Shown here piece after piece: positions 27,001-35,030 of a stretch of DNA of 64,000 nucleotides. Origin of the DNA: Flavobacterium aquaticum (GTDB lineage: Bacteria; Bacteroidota; Bacteroidia; Flavobacteriales; Flavobacteriaceae); contig NZ_QLMI01000002.1 in assembly GCF_003259835.1 (NCBI RefSeq), positions 1-64,000 on the forward strand, written 5' to 3'. Each line of letters opens with the position of its first letter. The stretch's first letter is position 1. The notes under the pieces were generated by a model. That model made no database searches. It was not told the origin of the DNA and worked only from the letters and a program-made list of their open reading frames with translations. The translations under genes were made by a program, and so were the position numbers.

Positions 27001-29012
27001 CATTAATGGCTAAAGCTTACAATGCTCTGTTAATCAATAATAGTAATACAGAGAACGATTATAAACTTATAGAAGAATTAATTGGAAGTTTACCTTCAGA
27101 AATTGAAAAACTAAAATTATGGACAGAGATTGGGATTTCAAGCTACCTATCAGACAACCATTCTTTAACAAAAAAAATATATGACACTCATGTTTTTCCA
27201 TTAGTACAAGGAATAATTCACAAAAACCTTAATATTGATTTTGTATTAGAATCATTAATTCTTGTACATCTTTATAACTCAGAGTTAGCTATTGAATATA
27301 TTAAAAACCTATCCTTATATATACGAGAATCTGCTTGTTCAATAATTTTTGATTTTTATATAAATAAAAGGAATCCTTTTGAAATATATGATGGTGAAAT
27401 TGATAAATATGAGATAAATTATAATGATTTGATTAAAACCATCTCACTTTTTAATTTAGTTGAAACAGATTGTGAAGTTTATAATCTTATTAATACTATT
27501 TATAAAGCGATTGATAACACTCCATCAAATGTTATTTCAAAAATACAATTAACAGAAATTATATCTAAATTAAATTCTGTTATAGATAATAAATTTCCTG
27601 ACCCAAAAAATATAAATCATGACGGATATAAAATTGTTTCTAAAATCAAGTTAGAACTATTAGATAAAAAAAATAATTCTTGGGGTAAATATATTCAAGA
27701 TGCACAAAAAATCCCTAATTTATCTGACAAACTCTTTGTAAAAGCTATTTTACTGGAAGACATCCCAAGTGATAAAATTTCAAAAGAGGATAGAAGAAAA
27801 CTATTTGATGAAATAATCAATGATCTAAATTGTTTGGATAGTCATTATGAATTTGTAGATAGGGTTATTCATATTTCTGAAAAAATGTATGAAATTAATA
27901 GAACAAGATGGAAAGATGTGGTGAATAAAGCTTTCGCAACTTCAACAACATTTGAAGAAGGAAGAGATATGTATAATTATCAAAAAAATATTATTGACTC
28001 CATTTATAGAATAGATTCGTCATTTGCAAAAGAATTAATAAAATCAATTGATAACGAAAATAATAAACAAAAAAACAAGAAACTTCTTAATGAGTATTTA
28101 AACACATTAGAAATTGCCAATAAAATTAAAAATAATGAAACTTTAGAACAAAAAGAAAGAAATAATAACAGAACTATAATTAGAGCGCTATATAAAGCAT
28201 GTGGAGCTTTAAATTCTGGAAAAATTACGACTAAAAAAATTCCTGATGTTGCAAAATATCTGAGTTTAGGAAACAAAATGCCATTGCATGAAACAATTCC
28301 AGTTTTTTTATTTTACATATCTAATTGTTCAAAAGTTATTCTTCCAAAGAATGTAACCGATGAACTTAAAGAAATCAACAAAAGAAATTTTATGGAAATT
28401 GTTAAAGCGACAAACTTAATTCAAATTTTATCAAAAAGAAGAAAACAATCTGAAACAGAAACTAAGAAATTCTTCATAGATGAAGACTTCTCTTCAAATC
28501 TACCTGTAAAGCCAGGTAATAGAGAAAGTGCATTAGCCTTTATAAGAAATTGGATGATTGATGAAATGAATGATTTTGTTATTTATGCAGATTCTTATTT
28601 TGGAGTAAAAGATTTAGAAATTTTAAAAATCATAAAAGAAATAAATCCAAACATTGATATTAATATCATTGCAACTGATGACATATTTCAGGATAATACT
28701 GAAGAAAAATATAAAAATTATTGGAAAAAAATTTCAGACGAATTCCCTCCATTTACAAATTTCACTTTTTGTTGGCTAGAAGAAGATAAAAATTACAGAC
28801 CAATTCATGACAGATGGATTATTACTAAAAATGGGGGGTTAAGATTAGGAACATCTTTTAATAGCTTGGGAATAAAAAGAGACAGTGAAATCTCTGTTAT
28901 GAAACCTAATGAAGCTTTAAATATTTTAGAAGAAATTTTAAAAGGCTATATTTCAAGAACAAAAAAGGAGATAAATAAACAAAGAGTTTCATACAAAGGC
29001 TTTACATTGTAA
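24063..29012 (+). CDS. STAND-like NTPase with long helical middle and C-terminal PLD-like domain (defence candidate)
   Basis: 1649 residues. An N-terminal P-loop NTPase: Walker A GDEDAGKTT (55-63), Walker B KIYIIIDGLE (141-150), a sensor-like KVIITGKQ (175-182) and a GFPGRLE motif (233-239) in the place of the STAND GLPLAL. A winged-helix-like part follows to about 350, then about 1100 residues of helical, TPR/HEAT-like solenoid. The last ~180 residues hold a domain with IHDRWIITKNGGLRLGTSFNSLG (H1582), resembling PLD-like HDR...GxS modules. The build matches Avs/bNACHT-type immune NTPases, but those usually carry the effector at the N-terminus. It is the only large cargo gene of the element, with its own promoter and terminator and strong A/T bias. 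Defence function is inference. Confidence 0.75.
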   Translation: MNNTKILEPKTEIIYPSYFSTGFPNKKWNEITSRENYISQIVMDLEENDLIFIEGDEDAGKTTICATFCNTYPNNTISIFFNPLNIMDYQIDYYFSNFVSQARLILGDNLSDIENEGLISIQSFNSTLFQLRRKFKNSKDKIYIIIDGLENNIEKYKELINKIFENIPFAENSFKVIITGKQTDFLDLNPHFKKISSKSITIIGFTKQEVISFLEIESPKENEIDELYKITKGFPGRLETSKRLIKKHGYSLKKILESETYNKWIELDCEKIELEDVFNNVVISIVALSNNSLHVNDLAKINQFELIEFRKKIENIFVLKEKNNYLNFVSNAHKKYFSNILRGNKSKVDELLEKFFLSEDNLSSKFELSKIYAEKREWNKIIPLINEEFLLGTIQSTGTLQRVNESIEMGYKAAEQCNYFADLLRYSIQGSIVNEFDNYLFWESEILARISLNDFTGAILLAESAVLKVDRLRLLALVAKKEKQINNKVDEDLISLIRELYKNTDLSDVGDVIYEIVTDLIYAMPNLAIEIIENSSNNSSNKDINDWIVAKLSVAAINSSSTDEGEQNKKISAIQKLNNPSVKKINQAISFLVGNYSSSRVLDEVKKLTDSEEKLKLLRLWLSNNNKHRKDVDLVINKALDELILNSSQSTLSIEILKELSFQLAYVNEFEKKKQIYLRFKQIEKNLTDLGLSKDKYIYQLNLFHTEFTLDKYKSISTLNNIIKEVEDLKDSLVRLEAFAEIYAKLHIISSNDISPKVKFVYHRIFEVSNELLNSTANHYKLCQNILKTISKVNPILGLKICESINTLHNRDKSRLLVLDSYLKNNLKKIKNNILIEIDKSFENIIPQRIALKSILERYSEAKSLHYDVIKELFYFTNKIDIVEIPINRVYCLLLNYQIISKNIEWKNRLSSQIKKKIDADWEKIDADWEKIDVGFVICSEIAKIDLDYAKLIFEKNVKNKNEIWIDSELIAQTYLYSLSLMAKAYNALLINNSNTENDYKLIEELIGSLPSEIEKLKLWTEIGISSYLSDNHSLTKKIYDTHVFPLVQGIIHKNLNIDFVLESLILVHLYNSELAIEYIKNLSLYIRESACSIIFDFYINKRNPFEIYDGEIDKYEINYNDLIKTISLFNLVETDCEVYNLINTIYKAIDNTPSNVISKIQLTEIISKLNSVIDNKFPDPKNINHDGYKIVSKIKLELLDKKNNSWGKYIQDAQKIPNLSDKLFVKAILLEDIPSDKISKEDRRKLFDEIINDLNCLDSHYEFVDRVIHISEKMYEINRTRWKDVVNKAFATSTTFEEGRDMYNYQKNIIDSIYRIDSSFAKELIKSIDNENNKQKNKKLLNEYLNTLEIANKIKNNETLEQKERNNNRTIIRALYKACGALNSGKITTKKIPDVAKYLSLGNKMPLHETIPVFLFYISNCSKVILPKNVTDELKEINKRNFMEIVKATNLIQILSKRRKQSETETKKFFIDEDFSSNLPVKPGNRESALAFIRNWMIDEMNDFVIYADSYFGVKDLEILKIIKEINPNIDINIIATDDIFQDNTEEKYKNYWKKISDEFPPFTNFTFCWLEEDKNYRPIHDRWIITKNGGLRLGTSFNSLGIKRDSEISVMKPNEALNILEEILKGYISRTKKEINKQRVSYKGFTL
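26811..26858 (+). repeat. 21-bp tandem duplication in the NTPase gene
   Basis: Codons for KIDADWE occur at 26811-26831 and again at 26832-26852 without mismatch, followed by a partial third KID. This is an in-frame 7-residue duplication in the solenoid (residues 917-930). Confidence 0.9.
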
Positions 29013-29046
29013 ACATGTTTTAAAAAATTTATTACTCTGAAAAATA

Positions 29047-29070
29047 GTTTGTGCCTTTAAAGGCACAAAC
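29047..29070. terminator. Perfect palindromic bidirectional terminator
   Basis: A 24-bp perfect palindrome (arms GTTTGTGCCTTT and its complement, no loop bases) lies between the convergent NTPase and DUF3871 genes, with A/T-rich runs on both sides. Confidence 0.8.
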
Positions 29071-29072
29071 TT

Positions 29073-30128
29073 TCAACTCAAAAACCAACTGTAATCTCCA
29101 TTACCAATCAGTGCTTTCTGAATACCATTTGTAAAATCATAGGCATTCACATTTCTATCAAGAAAAGTATCTATATAAGAAGATTTATTGGCTTGTGTAA
29201 AAAGATTATAAACATTCCAAAGGTTTATATCTCCTTGCTCATTTCTGCAAAAGCTATCATCTTCAAAATAATCTTTTACAATGGTATTAATGTGACCATC
29301 AGTAAAGTTTAAATTTGGAATCAATACTTTATCCTTTTTTGGTAAATGCTGATATAATCTTGTTCTACCAATTAATTGAGCAAATTTAGTTTCTGTTAAT
29401 GAATGTTTAGCAAACTCTTTCATTCCTAACAAATGCTTTTCAGCATTATAATTTTGAATTACTTCTGTAATTTTAGTCTGTAATTCTTGATAAGAACTTA
29501 CTTTCATATCATCAACAAAACCATCACTCCAAACACATAAATTGCAGCATACTTTATTCTGGAATCCAATAAAGAACTTAAATTTTTCAAAAGTCTTTTT
29601 ATTGTACAAGTTTTCCAAATTGTAGCTTCTAACACCACCTATTGTAAGAGCAATTTCATTTCCATTTATTTTATCTACAATACTTGGAATCCTAATAATA
29701 AAAGCCATTCTTTCAAAATATTGAGTTCTCTCATGGTCTAACAAGTCTTTTACATTTTTATGGATTGCTTCTGGAGTTCTGCCTTTAATTTGATGACTTA
29801 CTCTAATTTCAGGATTCTCAAAAGTATGATGTGGAAATACTTTTAAAACTGCTTCTTGTGCAATTTCAATAAATTCCTGGTGTGAAATAGTCCTCTCATT
29901 ATCTTTACTGAAAACTGGAATTACACAATCATTTTGTAAACTATGTAAACTAATTTCTTGTGTATTGGCTTCAATAAAAGGTTTGTTTGGAAATTTTGTA
30001 GTACCAGGAATTATAACATTATTAGTCTGAAAAGTACCAGGATTCATAATGTTATTAGTTGGCTTTACAGGAATTAATCTATGTGATTCCTGGTTTATTT
30101 TTGATTCAATGATGACTTGTGCTTCCAT
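29073..30128 (-). CDS. DUF3871 family protein
   Basis: 351 residues. The segments IRVSHQIKGRTPEAIHKNVKDLLDHERTQYFERMAFIIRIPSI, LTIGGVRSYNLENLYN and CCNLCVWSDGF match my memory of DUF3871, a Bacteroidota family found on mobile elements. The N-terminus contains three NxxxPGT-like repeats. Function unknown. It overlaps the 3' end of the RecA-like ATPase gene by 23 bp, so the two are translated together and probably act in the same DNA process. Confidence 0.7.
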   Translation of the reverse strand: MEAQVIIESKINQESHRLIPVKPTNNIMNPGTFQTNNVIIPGTTKFPNKPFIEANTQEISLHSLQNDCVIPVFSKDNERTISHQEFIEIAQEAVLKVFPHHTFENPEIRVSHQIKGRTPEAIHKNVKDLLDHERTQYFERMAFIIRIPSIVDKINGNEIALTIGGVRSYNLENLYNKKTFEKFKFFIGFQNKVCCNLCVWSDGFVDDMKVSSYQELQTKITEVIQNYNAEKHLLGMKEFAKHSLTETKFAQLIGRTRLYQHLPKKDKVLIPNLNFTDGHINTIVKDYFEDDSFCRNEQGDINLWNVYNLFTQANKSSYIDTFLDRNVNAYDFTNGIQKALIGNGDYSWFLS

Positions 30129-30972
30129 TAGTACTTAATGATTTTGGGTTTAACAATATTTCTTTTGAATTAATGGTATCTTTTTGAAGTTTAAAATCAT
30201 ATTCCAACAATTCTCTCCAATTGCTGTATTGGTTATACAACACATTTAATTCTTCAAGATTCCTGGTATTTTTAATCTTTTCTCTGGCACTTTGCAGATT
30301 TGTACCACTATTACACCATTCTAAAATTTTTCTTCCTGTGGATGGATTAATTGTAAATTCAGGTTTTCCCATGAATAAGCCTGTTCTGTCTTTACTTGAA
30401 ACAGCAAAATGTTTGATATCAATATCAAACACCAAAGTAAATTCAAAATCAATACCATCTCTTTGAACTGCTTTTAATCCAACTTTCTCAGGAATAAACT
30501 TGCCATCTTTCTGATTTAAAACATAATCCTGTTTGGTTCTCATTGTAGCAATTACATGAGCATCACATTGCAGAATTTTATCCATAAAGGCTTTTTCCAA
30601 TGGTTTAATTTTTGCCCAATTGGTAAATGAATTTCCAGCTAATGAAGAATGATAATCAAGTAAGTAATCCCAACAATGGCTAATGCTGTCTATGATTATT
30701 ACTTCTATACCTGCTTTTTCACATACATTAATTGCCTTAATGTAATTGTCTGGTGTAAATGGTGGAGTTAATGTAAGCACATTATAATTACCTAAATGTG
30801 CATATAAATCAGCACTTCCATTTTCTGTATCAATAATGGCAACTTTACTAAAATCACCATTTGTCAATCCTTGCGCAAGTAGTAAACTTGAATAAGTTTT
30901 ACCACTACCTGCTGAACCTTGCAATGCCATTTTTATCTTGGCTTTTCTTCTTTCTGATTGTCTTAATTGCAT
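30106..30972 (-). CDS. RecA-like ATPase (phage Sak4/AAA type)
   Basis: 288 residues. Walker A GSAGSGKT (19-26) follows RRKAKIKMALQ; Walker B is VIIIDSISH, followed by a typical QCDAHVIATMRTKQDY sensor region. Such ATPases occur in phages and integrative elements and support single-strand annealing or replication. It lies in the leftward cluster helicase - ATPase - DUF3871, separated from the helicase by a terminator. The start ATG 30972 fits the conserved QSERRKAKIK start. Confidence 0.8.
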   Translation of the reverse strand: MQLRQSERRKAKIKMALQGSAGSGKTYSSLLLAQGLTNGDFSKVAIIDTENGSADLYAHLGNYNVLTLTPPFTPDNYIKAINVCEKAGIEVIIIDSISHCWDYLLDYHSSLAGNSFTNWAKIKPLEKAFMDKILQCDAHVIATMRTKQDYVLNQKDGKFIPEKVGLKAVQRDGIDFEFTLVFDIDIKHFAVSSKDRTGLFMGKPEFTINPSTGRKILEWCNSGTNLQSAREKIKNTRNLEELNVLYNQYSNWRELLEYDFKLQKDTINSKEILLNPKSLSTNGSTSHH

Positions 30973-31026
30973 AGTTTATAATTTTTAAATTGATTAATAT
31001 TTTAGATTCCTGGTTTATACAAACAA

Positions 31027-31060
31027 AAAAACCAACCTCATTTGATTGAGATTGGTTTTT
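31027..31060 (-). terminator. Terminator of the helicase gene
   Basis: Arms AAAAACCAACCTCA (31027-31040) and TGAGATTGGTTTTT (31047-31060) with one mismatch give a strong hairpin with a U-run on the - strand. Confidence 0.85.
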
Positions 31061-31066
31061 AGAAAG

Positions 31067-31113
31067 TCATATATTTTCCTAAATTATATATATACAATTA
31101 GGAAAATATGTGA
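31067..31113 (-). repeat. Hairpin related to the one at the radC end
   Basis: Arms TCATATATTTTCCTAA (31067-31082) and TTAGGAAAATATGTGA (31098-31113) with one mismatch and an ATATATATA-type loop lie directly before the helicase stop codon. The core TTTTCC...GGAAAA and the flanking TGTGATTT match the 22581-22633 hairpin, so the two are copies of one element. Confidence 0.6.
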
Positions 31114-31114
31114 T

Positions 31115-33541
31115 TTAATTTATTAGATTATTTCCAATTATTTCAGAATTACTAAATAACATATTGACATAAAACTCTTTTCTAAAATTTTCTTGTGAAA
31201 AAGATTCTTCAATTCTGTAGTGCAGAACTTTTTTACCATTAATTAATTTTTGAGATTTTTTTTCATTTACTTTAAAAAATATCTCGATTAAAAGTTCATA
31301 AAAATATTGTCCTGCCTGTGAGCTGTTATTGAATCTTTTAAAAGTATCATATAATGGGAATAAATCAAGATTAATAACAACATCTTCATTTATTAATCTA
31401 TTTAATTTATTAAACATATCAAGCTCATTAAATTTTTGAATAAACAAACTTGATGCTTTAGTATTAAGTAAACTTTTTCCTTTTTGATTTATAATCTCTT
31501 CATTAACAACTTGTAATAATTCATTCCAATTCTTATATTGGTTATAATAAAAATTTAATTTTTCATTTTCAAATGAAATGGTTACTCCTGTAGAGATTAA
31601 ATTAAGGACTTGACTTAAACAAGATTTGAAATAAAGAGATTTGATTAGTTTTCTATAATCTCTAATTCTTTCTTCATTTATGGGTTCTCCAAGAGTTAAA
31701 ACATTCATCAAAAAGTACATTTTTAATTCTTTAATTTTATTTGTTTCAACTAATGAATTGTCTAAATAAACTCTTCTTTGATTTAAAAATGAATTAAATA
31801 TTGTAAAAATTTGATGACCTGAATAAGCCATCAAATTTGTTTGAGCTAAATTATTTTTATAGGCTGAATTAACCACAGTTAAATAGTGTTGTCTGATACT
31901 TTCAACAAATGATTCACTATCAAAATAAATGTCTGGATTAAAGTCTATTGATTTTAATCTACAATTTGTAAACTGATTTGTAATTGCAATATAAAAGACA
32001 TAAGTAGATAAATCTCCATTAAAAAAAACACTATTTAAATATGTTTCTCCTTTTTGCAAAACAAACTGTTCCTTCCTCAAATAGTCTAAAAAGTTCATCC
32101 CAGTTCTATTGACTTCTTCAATGTTCTTCTTTGCTTTTCTTATGTTAAATGTATAATCTACATAAGCATTGACTAAATCATTCTTTTGAGAATTAATATC
32201 ATAATATTCTACTGAGCCTAATGTTTGATATTTCTGAAGTATTTCAGTTATTCCATTTTTATTTTCTATGAAAGATGGCAAACTATTTTCTAAAATTTCC
32301 AAAGGTTCAGACATAACAATATAAATATCTCCCTTCTTTCTTAATCTTGCTACTGCTTGAAGAATAGAAACATATCCTGAAGTAAATACTCCTTTGTTGT
32401 TGAAGTATTTAATATCTGTTCTTGGTGGCAGAATTATTACAAGTGTATGATTCTCTTTTGTGATGTTAATTCCAGTTGAAAAATTTGTTCCAATATTGAT
32501 TTTACTATTATTGTACTTTCTTATAAAGTTTGGATTAAAAATATCATTATAGCAAAAATTTAAAATTGACCTATCAATATCTTTAAAATAAGTCTTTTTT
32601 TGCATTTTTTTTAATTGACTTTTAGAATATACTATTACATCAAACCTTTTATTGTTATGTAAAAGTGTTCTAAAAAGACTCTTTAAATTTTCATTTTCTA
32701 CAATATCATTATTTTCTTGATGTAGGATTAAATGTAAATCACCTTGCTTTTCAGCTATTATTATTCTTTCAGATTCTACTATATGAATATTCTTTTCTGT
32801 AAACTCTGATAAATATTTTATTATTTCTTTTGAAGATTCATTAAATGTTGCACTAATCACATAATTTTTATGAACTATATTTTTTAATCTCCAAAGATTA
32901 AAAATATATTCTTGTTTAAAAGTGTGTATAGAGTCATGTAATTCATCAAATATTAAAACAACTTTTTTGTTATTTGTTTCACAATATTTAATAAGGCTTT
33001 TAAAATATCTCTTTCTTTTATTAGATTGGAATAATGCATCTTCTCCTGGGTTTTCAAGCAAAGCATACACTGTCAAAATATGAACTTTAAAATTATTAGT
33101 TTTTGATTTATTAATAAAGTCTTCATCATTTACAGCTCCAAAAACAAATTTTGTATTTGGCTCAGGTTTATCCAAATTCAATAAACTAAAAATTTTTCTT
33201 TCATCTACAATTCTTTTACATTCATTATAATATTGTTCAATCAAATTATTATATGGTAATGCAAAAACAACTATATAATCTTCTTTATTGATATATTCAG
33301 AAACAATATCAATTATACATTTTGATTTTCCTTGACCAGTACCTGCATTTATTACAGTTGTATTTTTTACTTCTAAATCCCTTATCAAAATAGGCATTAA
33401 CTCTTCTGAAATATAACCAGTTTCAGGATTAGGACTAATAAACTCTTTAGTTGAGTTATAATAATTAGAATCAAAATCCTCTATATTTATTTTTTTGTAT
33501 TCTACTGGAACATTTACTAAATCAAAATCTATTGTACTCAT
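31115..33541 (-). CDS. SF2 DEAD/DEAH-like helicase, probable replication protein of the element
   Basis: 808 residues. Helicase motifs: Walker A AGTGQGKS (66-73), motif II IFDELH (D199-E200-L201-H202), motif III SAT (230-232), a motif V-like NIGTNFSTGINI and a motif VI-like QAVARLRKKGD. The C-terminal ~350 residues are not recognised. The order resembles origin-binding-type helicases of phages and elements, so replication initiation is a reasonable guess. It has its own terminator and lies upstream of the RecA-like ATPase. Confidence 0.72.
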   Translation of the reverse strand: MSTIDFDLVNVPVEYKKINIEDFDSNYYNSTKEFISPNPETGYISEELMPILIRDLEVKNTTVINAGTGQGKSKCIIDIVSEYINKEDYIVVFALPYNNLIEQYYNECKRIVDERKIFSLLNLDKPEPNTKFVFGAVNDEDFINKSKTNNFKVHILTVYALLENPGEDALFQSNKRKRYFKSLIKYCETNNKKVVLIFDELHDSIHTFKQEYIFNLWRLKNIVHKNYVISATFNESSKEIIKYLSEFTEKNIHIVESERIIIAEKQGDLHLILHQENNDIVENENLKSLFRTLLHNNKRFDVIVYSKSQLKKMQKKTYFKDIDRSILNFCYNDIFNPNFIRKYNNSKINIGTNFSTGINITKENHTLVIILPPRTDIKYFNNKGVFTSGYVSILQAVARLRKKGDIYIVMSEPLEILENSLPSFIENKNGITEILQKYQTLGSVEYYDINSQKNDLVNAYVDYTFNIRKAKKNIEEVNRTGMNFLDYLRKEQFVLQKGETYLNSVFFNGDLSTYVFYIAITNQFTNCRLKSIDFNPDIYFDSESFVESIRQHYLTVVNSAYKNNLAQTNLMAYSGHQIFTIFNSFLNQRRVYLDNSLVETNKIKELKMYFLMNVLTLGEPINEERIRDYRKLIKSLYFKSCLSQVLNLISTGVTISFENEKLNFYYNQYKNWNELLQVVNEEIINQKGKSLLNTKASSLFIQKFNELDMFNKLNRLINEDVVINLDLFPLYDTFKRFNNSSQAGQYFYELLIEIFFKVNEKKSQKLINGKKVLHYRIEESFSQENFRKEFYVNMLFSNSEIIGNNLIN

Positions 33542-33555
33542 AAAACTTAAAATAA

Positions 33556-33586
33556 AACTGTGCTGTAAAGATATTACAACACAGTT
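33556..33586 (-). terminator. Terminator of the integrase gene
   Basis: Arms AACTGTGCTGTAA (33556-33568) and TTACAACACAGTT (33574-33586) with one mismatch lie just after the integrase stop and before the helicase start. Confidence 0.75.
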
Positions 33587-33598
33587 ATTTATAAAGCA

Positions 33599-34804
33599 TC
33601 ATTTATCCAACTTTCTGCTTAAAGTTGAAATCTGTTCACTAACTTTTCTCTGAACCACTTTTGCATAATGGTCTTGAGTAGTTGAAATTTTGGAATGTCC
33701 TAAAAGTTCTGAAACCACTTCTATTGGAACATCATTGTAAAGCAATACAGTTGTGGCAAAGGTTTTCCTTGCAATGTGATGAGTTAATTTCTTTTCAATA
33801 CCTATAATCTCAGCTATTTCTTTTAAATAGGAATTGAATTTTTGATTACTAACAACAGGTAACAATCTTTTATCATCCTGGTATTTTTCAATTATTGAAA
33901 TAGCTTTAGGCAACAATGGAATTGAAAATTGCCTCTTTGTCTTTTGTCTGAACATATCAATCCACAGTTTCCCATCAAATTTTTTCACTATATGTTTTTG
34001 TGTTAGAATAGACATTTCTTGATAAGGTAAACCAGTATAACAACAGAAAACAAACATATCTCTAACTTGTTCCAATCTCTTTTGAGAAAACTTATGATTC
34101 TCTAATTTGTAAAGTTCCTTAGTAGTTAGATAAGTTATAGAGTTTATGACCTTTTTGGGTTTATAGAGCAAGAATGGGTCTGTCATTAGAAAACCCTCTG
34201 CAATAGCCAATTTAATTATCTTCCTAACCCTTTGAATGCTTTTATTAATTGTAATCTGCTTAAACTTTTTTTCAGTTTTCAAATAGTAATCAAAATCATT
34301 TAAGAACTTTAAAGAAATATCCTCTAAAGCTATATTTCTCTTTTTGTATTTATGAAAAAGGAAGTTTTCTATATGCTGTTTGGCTTCTGTAAACTTTGAA
34401 AATGTAGATTTAGTGTACTCAATACCTACCAATTTTTCCATTCTTGCATTATGGAGATTAAATACTTCTATTAAAGTTTTTGATGGCTTAATATCTTCTC
34501 CTTTGAATTTTAAGTAAATGTCTTCCACATCAAACTGTTCTTTTTGAACTTGAAGAAATAAAAAAGCCTGATTAATTTCTTGTTTAATCAGGCTCAATTG
34601 AGTGTTAATTTGTTTATGTTCAGTATCATCAGGAATAGCTTTCTGTAATGAATTATTCCAATTCTCTGGTTTAATAAATAATCCAGTTGCAAATGGCTTT
34701 CTTATTCCTAAATATGTAATTCTACACACAATAGGAACTAATCCTTTTTTATTAATCCTGGTTGCTGAAATCACAAACAATATCTTTATTGGTTGTGTAA
34801 TCAT
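33599..34804 (-). CDS. int: Tyrosine recombinase (integrase), IntDOT-like
   Basis: 401 residues from the ATG at 34804. A longer frame to 34900 runs through the repeat array and is rejected. The N-terminal arm-binding domain and SAM-like core-binding domain precede the catalytic domain. Catalytic residues seen: H343-x-x-R346 (HHIARKTFATT), H370 (LLGHS) and Y380 (TTQDHY), plus a basic KTKRQ strand. The first catalytic Arg is missing: the usual TGLR reads TGLP (P260). The CTnDOT integrase also lacks this Arg, so activity is not excluded. It acts on the 59-bp repeats at 19998 and 35031. Confidence 0.9.
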   Translation of the reverse strand: MITQPIKILFVISATRINKKGLVPIVCRITYLGIRKPFATGLFIKPENWNNSLQKAIPDDTEHKQINTQLSLIKQEINQAFLFLQVQKEQFDVEDIYLKFKGEDIKPSKTLIEVFNLHNARMEKLVGIEYTKSTFSKFTEAKQHIENFLFHKYKKRNIALEDISLKFLNDFDYYLKTEKKFKQITINKSIQRVRKIIKLAIAEGFLMTDPFLLYKPKKVINSITYLTTKELYKLENHKFSQKRLEQVRDMFVFCCYTGLPYQEMSILTQKHIVKKFDGKLWIDMFRQKTKRQFSIPLLPKAISIIEKYQDDKRLLPVVSNQKFNSYLKEIAEIIGIEKKLTHHIARKTFATTVLLYNDVPIEVVSELLGHSKISTTQDHYAKVVQRKVSEQISTLSRKLDK

Positions 34805-34839
34805 GATAAAATAATTGTTTAAATCTTTAATAAAAAAAG

Positions 34840-34952
34840 TTGCAACCCAAGTAAAATTTAATTGCAACCCAAATGTTAGCCTTTTTGCAACCCAATACAA
34901 AATTTATTGCAACCTAAAAGTTAGCCTTTTGCAACCCTAATTGCAACCCAAA
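34840..34952. repeat. Six direct repeats of TTGCAACCCAA upstream of int
   Basis: Copies begin at 34840, 34862, 34885, 34907, 34929 and 34941; spacing is 22, 23, 22, 22 and 12 bp, about two helical turns. Two copies vary (TTGCAACCTAA and TTGCAACCCTAA). The array fills the region between int and the right attachment site. It is best read as arm-type integrase sites or a regulator/excisionase array. Confidence 0.85.
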
Positions 34953-35030
34953 AAAACTAAAATTTGAATTTGTAATAAGTAAGTAGATTTTTAAAAAATC
35001 CTTGTAGAATAGATAAGAATAGAATTAAAT

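Noticed and set aside
34805..34900. 32-residue N-terminal extension of the integrase
   Set aside because: It starts inside the TTGCAACCCAA array and lacks integrase-like sequence; the ATG at 34804 gives the normal family start.
34840..34952. Regularly spaced repeats considered as a CRISPR array
   Set aside because: Units are only 11-12 bp, the intervals between them are about 11 bp, and no cas gene is present.
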